Shown here one piece after another: positions 45,847-54,600 of a stretch of DNA of 64,000 nucleotides. The position numbers and the translations under genes are program-made. Source of the DNA: Rhodococcus wratislaviensis (GTDB lineage Bacteria; Actinomycetota; Actinomycetes; Mycobacteriales; Mycobacteriaceae); the NCBI RefSeq assembly GCF_900455735.1, contig NZ_UAUI01000022.1, forward strand, positions 496,001 to 560,000, written 5' to 3'. The notes beneath the pieces were generated by a model, which worked only from the letters and a program-made list of their open reading frames with translations, was not told the origin of the DNA and did no database searches. Each line of letters starts with the position of its first letter. The stretch's first letter is position 1.

Positions 45847-47270
45847 ACGTGCGCTGCCCCGTCGAGCAGGTGCGGCCGCGTCGCTCCGACGGGGTTGAGC
45901 TGCTCGTAGGCCCGCGCCACGTCGAGCAGGAACAGGTCGTTCCCCGGGGCCGCGACGATCTGCACGCCGACCGGCAGACCGTCGGCGCTGAACCCGGCGG
46001 GAACGGAGATCGACGGGCAACCCAGCACCGTCACGGTCAACGCCGACGTCATCCAGTCGAGGTAGTCGTCGCAGCGGCGACCGTCGACCGCTGCCGGGTA
46101 CTCGAGTTCGGCGTCGAACGGGAGCACCTGAGACACGGGCATCACCAGGATGTCGTGGTCGGTGAAGAAGTCGACGGCACGATTCTGGATATCCGCCTGC
46201 GTCACCATGGCTTTCGCGATGTCGTCGGCGGAGAGCCGGTCTGCCTGCCGGATGTTGTCGAGCAGCGATGGCTTCAGCAGTTCGGGGGTGGCGTCGGCGC
46301 GGTCGCCGAGGTCGATCTTGAACCGCCATGCCCGCAGGGTGCGGAACACCCACTCGGCGTCGGGAATCGACGGTGCGTCCTCGGCCACCACCGCACCCGC
46401 GGCGGCGAAGATCGACGACTGCCGGTCGTGGATCTCGCGGACCGGCGCGTCCACGGGGAAGATGCCGTTCAGGTCCGCGGACACCGCGACACGCAGACCC
46501 TGCAGGCCGGCGACGCCGAGGCGCGGCGCGAGGGCGTCGGCGCTGAGCGAGCTGCGGATTCGCGCGTCGGGTCCGGAGATCACCGACAGCAGCAGTTCCA
46601 GGTCGTCGACGTTCCGGGCCATCGGTCCCTGCGTCACGAGTGCGTCCCAGGGCGCGCTGTTCGGCCAGCACGGAACACGGCCCGGTGTGGGGCGCAATCC
46701 GACGACGTTGCAGAACGACGCCGGGTTGCGCAGCGAACCGCCCATGTCGCTGCCGTCGGCGAGCGCGACGAGTCCCGCACCGAGCGCGGACGCGGCGCCG
46801 CCGCTCGAGCCACCCGCGCTCTTGGTGGGGTCGTACGGGTTGGTGGTGGTCCCGAAGACGGGGTTGAACGTGTGCGAGCCGGCGGCGAACTCGGGGACGT
46901 TGGTCTTGCCGATCGTGACGGCGCCCGCCGCGGTGACGCGTTCGGCGATCAGCTCACTGGTCTCGGGCACGTTGTCGACGAGGAGCGGTGAGCCCGCCAC
47001 CGTGGGGAATCCGGCAACGTCGTGAGTGTCCTTGAACGCGAACGGCAGTCCGTGCAACGGTCCCACCGGGGTCCCGGCGGCCGTCTGTGCGTCGGCGGCG
47101 GCAGCGGTGGCGTGCGCGCGGTCCAGGTCGAGGCTGACGAGCGCGTTGACCGTCGGATTCACCTGCGCGATCCGGTCCGTGTGCAGGTCGAGCAACTCGC
47201 GGGCCGAGATGTCCTTGCTACGGAGTGCGGCGAGCATCTCTCGCGCGGTCGAGTAGTGATCGATGGTCAT
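45843..47270 (-). CDS. Amidase signature family amidase
   Basis: A 475-residue Ser-cisSer-Lys hydrolase. The catalytic Lys is about residue 80 in GLPFAFKDTHDVAG, the cis-Ser lies in SAGGSSGGAASALGAG (about 155) and the nucleophile in DMGGSLRNPASF (about 179). The family cleaves carboxamides; the substrate cannot be read from sequence. Its ATG overlaps the symporter stop in an ATGA, and that gene overlaps the DUF3311 gene in the same way, so the transporter probably imports the amidase substrate or a related compound. An Lrp/AsnC regulator lies upstream of the operon. It is convergent with pyk and overlaps its last bases. Confidence 0.88.
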   Translation of the reverse strand: MTIDHYSTAREMLAALRSKDISARELLDLHTDRIAQVNPTVNALVSLDLDRAHATAAAADAQTAAGTPVGPLHGLPFAFKDTHDVAGFPTVAGSPLLVDNVPETSELIAERVTAAGAVTIGKTNVPEFAAGSHTFNPVFGTTTNPYDPTKSAGGSSGGAASALGAGLVALADGSDMGGSLRNPASFCNVVGLRPTPGRVPCWPNSAPWDALVTQGPMARNVDDLELLLSVISGPDARIRSSLSADALAPRLGVAGLQGLRVAVSADLNGIFPVDAPVREIHDRQSSIFAAAGAVVAEDAPSIPDAEWVFRTLRAWRFKIDLGDRADATPELLKPSLLDNIRQADRLSADDIAKAMVTQADIQNRAVDFFTDHDILVMPVSQVLPFDAELEYPAAVDGRRCDDYLDWMTSALTVTVLGCPSISVPAGFSADGLPVGVQIVAAPGNDLFLLDVARAYEQLNPVGATRPHLLDGAAHV

Positions 47271-48739
47271 TTCGAGGTCTCCAGGATCGGGGTGGCGGCG
47301 GAAAGGTCCTCCGACGACGCGGCGGTCGGGGTGCGAGGACGAGTGGTGCGGACGACGGCCTCCACGACGGCGATCACCGCGAGGTTGAGGACCAGTCCGC
47401 AGATGCCGGCGTCGATGTTGGCGAGGTTCAGTTCGAAGACGGTCATCACGATGACGGTGAGCATTCCCGCGACGAGACCGGCGAACACGGATTGCTTCGC
47501 GAGCAACGGCTTCTCGGGCAGCGCCAGCGCCAGTCCCGGGGCGAGCTGGCTGAGACCACCGAACGTGAGCAGCAGCAGGTTGGCGAGCAGATCGGGGCGC
47601 GTCAGGCCGAGTACGAGAGCCATGGTGGCAGCCGCGATCACGACCAGGTGGTTGAACCGGAGCTTCGTGCGCTCGCTCTCGATCTTCACCAGGTTGTGCG
47701 AAGCCAGTGTCGAGATGCCGATGCAGATGGCGCCGGCGGGCAGCATCGCGGCGGACGCGGCGGCGATCGCGATCAGTCCGAGCGCCCAGTTCGGCAGGGC
47801 TCCCCCGGCCAGCGTGAGCAGGACGGCGTTACTGCTGGTGTTGGGATTCAGGGCGAGGATCCCGACGAAGCCCAGCATGATCGGGAGAATCATCACCACC
47901 TGGTACATCGGCAGAAAAGTGTTGTTGGAGCGGATCACTCGACCGTTCTTGGCGGCCAGCAGCGGCGGCCAGAGGTGCGGGGTGGTGAGGAACCCGCAGC
48001 CGATCGCGGAGATCAGCAGGCTGGTGGTCCACCAGACCTTGTCGTAGTCGCCGGGGTTCACGGTCAGCATCTCGCTGTGGGTCTGGGCGATCTGGCCGAA
48101 CACGTCGCCGATGCCACCGGCGAAATGCAACGGGATCACGATGGACAGCGCCACGACGGCGAGCAGGATCAGCACGTCCTTGACATAGGCCGTGCGGGCC
48201 AGGCCGTGGATGCCGGCCCACAGCACGAACCCGACGACGAGGACGGTCGCGACGATCATGCTCAGCGTGCCCGAACTCGCGCTGCCCGTGACGAGACGGA
48301 CGATCAGCCCGAGGCCGGTGATCTGCAACTGCAGGTACGGCAGCAGGAAGATGATGCCGCACAGGGCGACGAGCCGGCCGAGGAGCGGGCTGCGGTACCG
48401 GTCCGCGAAGAAGTCCGCCTGGGTGATGTAGCCGCGGTCCTTGCTGAGCTTCCAGATCCGCGGTCCGATGAAATACAGGGCCACGTAGCCGAGCGGGATG
48501 TACGGGATGGCGTAGGTGGCACCGATACCCGCGGTGAACGCGATACCGGCGACCCCGAGGAACGTGAACGTGGTGAACGATTCGCCGGCCTGCAGGAAGA
48601 AACTGGTGACCACACCGAAGTTTCGCTTGCCGACCGTCCACTCGCTCAGGTTCTGAGCGCGTTTCCGGCGTCCACCGACGGCGATCACGGCCAATCCGAT
48701 CATCCCGGCCAGGGTGATCCACAGAGCTGAGTTCGTCAT
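47267..48739 (-). CDS. Sodium:solute symporter (SSS family)
   Basis: A 490-residue transporter with about 13 hydrophobic segments. KRNFGVVTSFFLQAGESFTT followed by GIAFTAGIGATYAIPYIPLGY, and the later DRYRSPLLGRLVALCG, are typical of SSS proteins for carboxylates, amino acids or nucleobases. The short DUF3311 protein encoded immediately upstream is a frequent partner of such symporters. ATG 48739 overlaps the DUF3311 stop by four bases; the long in-frame upstream extension covers that gene and is not real. The amidase gene is coupled downstream. The imported substrate is unknown. Confidence 0.88.
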   Translation of the reverse strand: MTNSALWITLAGMIGLAVIAVGGRRKRAQNLSEWTVGKRNFGVVTSFFLQAGESFTTFTFLGVAGIAFTAGIGATYAIPYIPLGYVALYFIGPRIWKLSKDRGYITQADFFADRYRSPLLGRLVALCGIIFLLPYLQLQITGLGLIVRLVTGSASSGTLSMIVATVLVVGFVLWAGIHGLARTAYVKDVLILLAVVALSIVIPLHFAGGIGDVFGQIAQTHSEMLTVNPGDYDKVWWTTSLLISAIGCGFLTTPHLWPPLLAAKNGRVIRSNNTFLPMYQVVMILPIMLGFVGILALNPNTSSNAVLLTLAGGALPNWALGLIAIAAASAAMLPAGAICIGISTLASHNLVKIESERTKLRFNHLVVIAAATMALVLGLTRPDLLANLLLLTFGGLSQLAPGLALALPEKPLLAKQSVFAGLVAGMLTVIVMTVFELNLANIDAGICGLVLNLAVIAVVEAVVRTTRPRTPTAASSEDLSAATPILETSK

Positions 48740-48984
48740 AGGGTCGCCTCCTCGTGCGGCCGGACGAGGCCGAACTCCACCGCCGCCAGCGCGGGCAGCA
48801 GCAGGAGCACCCAGGCCGAGCACCACACGAGCAGCCGGGGCATCCCCAGCCACAGATCGGCCGTATTCACAAACGGCAGCCACACGGCGGTGACGAGTGC
48901 GAGCACCGGGGCGACCGGGACGAGCAGCAGCCAGCGGCGCTGCGGCGAATCCTCGATCGCCCCGAGAATGGCGTCTCGTTGCAT
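48736..48984 (-). CDS. DUF3311 membrane protein (symporter partner)
   Basis: An 82-residue membrane protein with two predicted helices (WLLLVPVAPVLALVTAVWLPF and LLVWCSAWVLLLLPALAAVEF) and a short basic/acidic tail. The pattern PVLALVTAVWLPFVN...PRLLVWCSAWVLL matches DUF3311 proteins, which are usually encoded beside SSS-family symporters and thought to assist them. AAGGA precedes the ATG by five bases. It is the first gene of the three-gene operon, 151 bp downstream of the Lrp-type regulator; that gap shows no other gene and should carry the operon promoter. Confidence 0.8.
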   Translation of the reverse strand: MQRDAILGAIEDSPQRRWLLLVPVAPVLALVTAVWLPFVNTADLWLGMPRLLVWCSAWVLLLLPALAAVEFGLVRPHEEATL

Positions 48985-49135
48985 GCTGTTCCTTCTTCCA
49001 TCCAGGGAGTAGAGGAAGCATGCGTGGTGCGGATCACAGCACTCAACCGCTGGACGAGGTTCGGCGAAATCGGCCACCAGCCTGTCGGAGATCGCAATCA
49101 GGTGCGCCTGAGGGACCGTCCGATGTCGAAATCCG

Positions 49136-50086
49136 TCACATTGCCCGGCCACTGCGTTTGACCGCCTGCACCACCATGTTGGTTTCCAGCGCCAGCGCGT
49201 CCGCCACCCACGGTGCGGTGGTGATGTAGTCGTAGAGCACCGACTCGTCCGGCGCGGCGATGTTGGCGACCACCTGGTACTCGCCCGCCGTGCCGGCGGC
49301 GTACCGCACGTACGGCATCTCGAGCATCCCCCGCACGAGCGGTTCGATCCGGTTGCGCTGGGTCTTGATGAACAGCATCGCCTCGGCACGCAGCCCGAAC
49401 AGTGCCGGATCCACCACCACCCGGAGACTGATCGCACCCTCGGTGAGCAACGACTGGACGCGTCGCCGCGCCGTCGCCTCGGACACACCCGCGGTCCGGG
49501 CGAGCGCCGTGGTGCCCACCCGCCCGTTCTGCATCAGTTCGCGGATGATCGTCCGGTCGACGGGATCCCGGGTGCCGCGTTCCAGATCCGTGAGGAAGTT
49601 CGCCAGAGGGGCCACCCCGCCGATCGCCTCCTTCTCGGCGGGGGTCAGCACCCCGGCCTCCCATTCGCGGACCGTGCGGAAGTACCGCAGCACGGGGTCG
49701 GTCCAGCTCCGGACGACGCCCATCGTCGCGGGCAGTTCGTCCATGACGAGCTTCGGGAGGCGGTCCCGGGACACGTGTATTTCGGCCACACAGTCGGCGG
49801 TGCCGGTGAGGATGTACACGAAGATGCAGTCGCTGCGCTGAGCGAGGGCGCTCGCTGCCACCCGCACCGTTCCCGGGGAGCACTGGAGGCGGACGATCGC
49901 GGTGCCGCCGCTGTTCGCGACCGCGGTGACGGCCACCCGGCCGGACTCGAGGAGCGCGATGCCGTGCCGGGTCACGTTCCGCTCGGGTTCGCCGAGCGCC
50001 TGGGCGATGCGGCTCCAGGAACACCGCCCGTCGACCTGGAGGGCGGCGACGATCCGCTGATCGAGCGAGAACCTGCGTTCGGTCAT
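49136..50086 (-). CDS. Lrp/AsnC-family regulator, double-domain form
   Basis: A 316-residue regulator, about twice the size of classical Lrp. It has two helix-turn-helix regions: an N-terminal one (SLDQRIVAALQVDGRCSWSRIA then QALGEPERNVTRHGIALLE) and a second starting VDRTIIRELMQNGRVGTTALA. Each is followed by an AsnC-type ligand-binding segment (IFVYILTGTADCVAEIHVSR and YAAGTAGEYQVVANIAAPD). Such tandem proteins occur in actinobacteria. It lies directly upstream of the DUF3311-symporter-amidase genes and is their likely regulator. ATG 50086 opens the first HTH; the open frame further upstream is a shadow of the exporter gene. Confidence 0.85.
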   Translation of the reverse strand: MTERRFSLDQRIVAALQVDGRCSWSRIAQALGEPERNVTRHGIALLESGRVAVTAVANSGGTAIVRLQCSPGTVRVAASALAQRSDCIFVYILTGTADCVAEIHVSRDRLPKLVMDELPATMGVVRSWTDPVLRYFRTVREWEAGVLTPAEKEAIGGVAPLANFLTDLERGTRDPVDRTIIRELMQNGRVGTTALARTAGVSEATARRRVQSLLTEGAISLRVVVDPALFGLRAEAMLFIKTQRNRIEPLVRGMLEMPYVRYAAGTAGEYQVVANIAAPDESVLYDYITTAPWVADALALETNMVVQAVKRSGRAM

Positions 50087-50124
50087 TGCAGTGCCTGCCC
50101 TCCATGCCACGTGTGCATGCGATG

Positions 50125-51396
50125 TTAGGCCACGGGCGTCGGTGTCCGGCTTTCGTCCAGCCGGCGCAGGGTCGGGAGAATCGCCCAGAGCAGCACCGTC
50201 GCCACCAACCCGGTGGCTCCGTACACGGTCAGCGCCAGGTGCACCGGGACCACGGCCGCGACCACCCCCGCCACGAACGCGCCGACCGACGCACCGGCGG
50301 TGACCTGCGCAGTCCACACCCCGGCGATGCGCCCGTGATAGTCGTCCGGCGTGTATTTCTGGACCGTCGCGAAGCGGAGGATGTCGGCCACCGCTTCGCC
50401 GAAGCCGTGCGCGAGGAGTCCGAGCACCGCGACGATCACCGACCCCATGGCGCCTGCCCCCACCAGACCCGCCGCGGAGATCAGCATCGCGAGGAACACG
50501 ACGAGTCCGGAGCGTCGCACCGTCCCCGTCCAACCGCTGGTGAGCGAACCGACGACCGCACCGATCGCGGGCGCCGCGTACAGCAGACCCACGGCCGAGG
50601 GGCCGACTCCGAGCACCTCACTGGCGTACTCGGGAATGAGGACCGCCCAGCCGGCGAGCAGCATGGACACGAATCCGGCGAGCAGCAATCCGCCGATCAC
50701 CCGGTCACCGATCGCGAACCGGAATCCCCCGGCCACCGAACGCAACGGCGACTCGGACACCTCGGTGGGTGGTGGGAGCGAGGGCAGCCGGGTGATGCAG
50801 AACGTCGTGACCGCTGTGGTGATCGCCGCGAGCGTGTAATTGGCACCCACCCCGCCGAGGGCGATCACGACGCCACCGAGCGCGGGACCGATCATCGACC
50901 CGAGGTCGGCGGTCAAGGCCATCAGTGCCCCTGCCGCGGCCAGCTTGTCCCGCGGAATGAGGCTGGGGGTCACAGCCATCAGGGCCGTCGCCGAAATGCC
51001 GCCACACGCCCCGTCCACGACGGCGCAGAGGTAGATCACCCACACCTGCGGTTCGGGAAGGAACGCGTTGACGGCCAGCACGGCGAAGAACACACCGGCC
51101 GAGCCGCGGGCGATCGCGATGACACGACGGCGATCACACCGGTCGGCCAGTGCGCCGCCGACGAACGTGGCGCCGAACGTGGTGAGGCCCAGCACCGTTG
51201 CGACGGCCGCGACGTGCGCGGTCGAGCGGGTGAGGTCGTACATCTGCAGGGGGATCGCCACCACGAGGAAGCCGAGCCCGAAGATCGACACCACCCGGGC
51301 GACGAAGATGTACCGGAACTCGCGGCTGGTCCGCAGCGGGTCGATGTCGATGACCAGTTTGTCGAGGAGCTGCACGGTGATCGAGCCCCGGGTCAC
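50125..51396 (-). CDS. EntS-like MFS exporter (siderophore export)
   Basis: A 423-residue 12-TM transporter. YIFVARVVSIFGLGFLVVAI and FGATFVGGALADRCDRRRVIAIAR (motif A) open the protein, and DLGSMIGPALGGVVIALGG lies in TM5. The overall pattern resembles EntS-type enterobactin exporters. The GTG at 51396 overlaps the carrier-protein stop by four bases, tying it to the NRPS operon, so export of the siderophore made here is the natural role. The C-terminus is LRRLDESRTPTPVA. Its stop lies about 40 bases from the Lrp-type gene, which marks the end of the siderophore operon. Confidence 0.85.
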   Translation of the reverse strand: MTRGSITVQLLDKLVIDIDPLRTSREFRYIFVARVVSIFGLGFLVVAIPLQMYDLTRSTAHVAAVATVLGLTTFGATFVGGALADRCDRRRVIAIARGSAGVFFAVLAVNAFLPEPQVWVIYLCAVVDGACGGISATALMAVTPSLIPRDKLAAAGALMALTADLGSMIGPALGGVVIALGGVGANYTLAAITTAVTTFCITRLPSLPPPTEVSESPLRSVAGGFRFAIGDRVIGGLLLAGFVSMLLAGWAVLIPEYASEVLGVGPSAVGLLYAAPAIGAVVGSLTSGWTGTVRRSGLVVFLAMLISAAGLVGAGAMGSVIVAVLGLLAHGFGEAVADILRFATVQKYTPDDYHGRIAGVWTAQVTAGASVGAFVAGVVAAVVPVHLALTVYGATGLVATVLLWAILPTLRRLDESRTPTPVA

Positions 51397-51632
51397 TTCG
51401 CCACGAGCTCGTCGACCCAGTTGTCGAGCACCGGTGTGCTGGCCAGCGTCACGAAGTCGACATCCGCTCCGGCACTGCGCCACTCCTCGACGAGCGCCAT
51501 CAGCCGCACCGAGTCGAGCCCCTGATCGACCAGGCTCACGTCGGCCACCAGTTCGTCCAACTCGACGTCCAGGACGCGCGCCGTGTCGGCGAAGATCTGT
51601 GCCCGGTCGAGCGTTCCGTTGTTGTCGGTCAT
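51393..51632 (-). CDS. Stand-alone aryl-carrier-like protein (phosphopantetheine-binding)
   Basis: A 79-residue free carrier protein. The phosphopantetheine attachment site is Ser41 in VDQGLDSVRLMALVEEWRSAG. The signature LDSVRLM and the following DVDFVTLASTPVLDNWVDEL resemble the C-terminal aryl carrier domain of EntB/DhbB, which holds 2,3-dihydroxybenzoate, more than ordinary peptidyl carriers (which here read [10 protein letters not shown]). It could therefore deliver an aryl starter unit to the NRPS, though no dihydroxybenzoate genes are in the window. It lies 36 bases after the large NRPS and overlaps the exporter gene start. Confidence 0.82.
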   Translation of the reverse strand: MTDNNGTLDRAQIFADTARVLDVELDELVADVSLVDQGLDSVRLMALVEEWRSAGADVDFVTLASTPVLDNWVDELVAK

Positions 51633-51668
51633 GCCATCTCCCTTGTCGACTACCTGAATGATTTTCGG

Positions 51669-54600
51669 TTACTTCATTTCCGACGAGACCGCGACCAGCG
51701 CGGTCACGGCCTGCACCCACCGGTCCGCGAGGACGCGGGTGGATTCCGCGGTGAGAACACCGTCCGCTGCCGCGAATTCGCAGTCCAGCACCGGGCCGTC
51801 CTCGGTGTCCTCGGTGATCGCGTCCACGTGCAGCACGTGATCGAGAGGGGTGGCGGGGTCCACCGAGCCGCCGAGCGCCACACCTTCGGGTGCCCCCGAC
51901 CACGCCGAACCGGCGGACTCACCGAGCGTCATGCGGCCCAGATAGTTGAAGACGACCGCCGGTGTCCGGTATCCGTCGAAGCGAGAAGCGAACTCCGGGT
52001 TGAGACGTCGGAGCAGACCGAAGCCGATTCCGTTGTCCGGCACCGACCGCAGCGACCGGCCGACCTGGTCGAGTGCGCCGGCGGCCGCGGATCCACCGGC
52101 GAGTGCGTCGGCGACGTCGATCCCGCCCAGGTCGAGTGCGACCGGGAACATCGACGTGAACCAGCCGATGGTGCGGGAGATGTCGGCGCCCGGCACCACC
52201 TGCTCCTCGCGTCCGTGCCCCTCCAGGTCGACGCGGACGACGTCGCCGCCGCGCTCGGACGCCACCGCCAGGGCCAGCGCCGTCAGCAGGACGTCGTTGG
52301 CGGCTCCCGCCGCGAGGACCCGTTCGGTGACGTCCGTCGGCACGCGCACGGAGATCGAGCAGGTGGACGACACCGTGTCGAGTGCGGGATCGAGCGGGCG
52401 CACGCCGAGTTGCGGCTCGTCCGTGTCGACCGCACTCTGCCAGTGCGACCACCCCGCGGTGATTCTCCCGGTGGTCGCGGCCTCCGCGAGCCCGGCGGCC
52501 CAGGCCCGGAACGATGTTCCGGCCGGGTCCAGCGACACCTGTTCCCCGGCGGTGGCCTGCGAGACGGCCAGAGCGAGATCCGGCACCAGGATCCGCCACG
52601 ACACCCCGTCGACCACCAGGTGGTGCACGGCCACGAAGACTCGTCCTCGCGTGCCGGGTCCGAAGTCGAAGAACACCACCTGCAGCATCACACCGGCCGC
52701 CGGGTCCAGCGCCGCGTAGGCCCGCTCGCGTTCGGCCGAGAACAGTGCCTGCCACCCGTCCGCGGGCAATGCCGACGCATCGACCCGCCGAACGAGCGGT
52801 GCGACCGCACCGACCGTCTCCGGCACCACCCATTCCGGAGCGCCCTCGGCGACCACGAACCGCGACCGCAGCAGGTGATGCGTCCGGAGCAGCCCCTCGA
52901 CGGCCTGTTCGAGCACCGGCACGTCCAGGCCGAGCGGTGCCACCAGCAGCCGGGCCTGGGAGAAGCGGCTGATGTCGCCACCCCATTCGAGCGGTTCCCA
53001 GACGATCGGGGTGAGCGGGACGTCGCCGACGGCGTCCGCCTCCGCGGATCCGACCGTCGTTGACGGCACCTCCGCGATGCCGTCGAGCGCGGCGAGTCCC
53101 GCGGCCGTGCGGAGTTCGAAGACCTGCCGGGCACTGACCTGCAGGCCGGCGGTCCGCAGCCGGGACACCAGCTGGATCGACACGATGGAATCACCACCGA
53201 GAGCGAAGAAGTCGTCCTCGACGCCCACCCGGTCGAGCCCGAGCACGTCCGCGAACACCGCGCACAGCGTCGCCTCCGTCTCGTTCCGCGGCTCACCCGA
53301 ACCGACGAGGCTGCCGAAGTCCGGTTCCGGCAGCGCCTTCCGGTCCACCTTGCCGTTGGCGGTGACGGGGAACGCCCCGACCACCACGATCGCCGCGGGC
53401 ACCATGTAGTCGGGCAGACGCTCCGCGACCACGGACCGCACCACGGACGGGTCGAGCGCGCCGTCGACGGTCACGTAGCCGACGAGACGACGCACCCCCC
53501 GATCATCGGTGTGCGCGACCGCGACGGCGTCGCGGACACCTTCTACTGCGGCGAGGGCCGATTCGACCTCACCGAGTTCGACCCGGAACCCGCGGATCTT
53601 CACCTGATCGTCTGCGCGCCCGACGTATTCGAGACCGGAGCCGGTCGTCGCCCAGCGCACCACGTCACCCGTGCGGTACATGCGCTCTCCCGTAACGCCG
53701 AACGGGTCGGGCACGAACCGGCCCGACGTCAGATCCGGCCTGCCGAGGTAGCCGCGGGCCACACCGTCGCCGGCGAGGTAGAGCTCGCCGGCGACGCCGG
53801 CGGGCACCGGTCGCAGCAGGCGGTCCAGAACATAGGCCGTGCCACCGTGCACGGGCCGCCCGAGCAGCGGCTCCTCGGTGTCGGCGGCCTTCGCGATCAG
53901 CGCGTCGACGGTGCACTCGGTGGGTCCGTACAGGTTGAACGCCCGGCCGTCCGCGACATCGCGCAGTGTCCTCCAGAGTGCCGGGTTGACCGCCTCACCG
54001 CCGAATCCGACGGTGGCCGGCGCGTGTTCGTGCTCGTAGAGTCCGGCGGCCACCATCCGGTCGAGGAACGACGGTGTGACCTCGAGGAAGTCGAGGCGGC
54101 GCTCGGTCACCTCGCGGACCATCAGGTCCGTGTCACGCATGGTCTCCTCGTCGAACACGTGCACGGTGTGACCGTCGAGGAGCCACAGCGTCGGCTGCCA
54201 GGAGGCGTCGAAGCTGAACGACCACGCGTGACCGACACCGATGGTGTCGCGACCGGTTGCGGCCACCGTCGGCAAGTACAGGGATTGCCGGTGGCTGTGG
54301 AAGAGGTTGAGCAGGTTGGCATGAGTGATCGACACGCCCTTCGGCACACCGGTGGACCCGGACGTGTAGATCACGTACACGGTGTTGGCGCCGCGCAGCG
54401 GTGCGCGCCGATCGGTATCCGTGACAGGAGTGCCCGGCAGCACGGCGAGGCGCCCCTGCACGGACGGGTCGTCGAGCACCACCAGGCTCGCCCCGGAGCC
54501 CGACAGGATCGCGCCGAGTACCCCGGAAACGGCCGCGGTGCTCAGGACCACGGTGGGCTGCGAGTCCGACACCATGTGCGCGAGGCGGTCCGCCGGGTAT

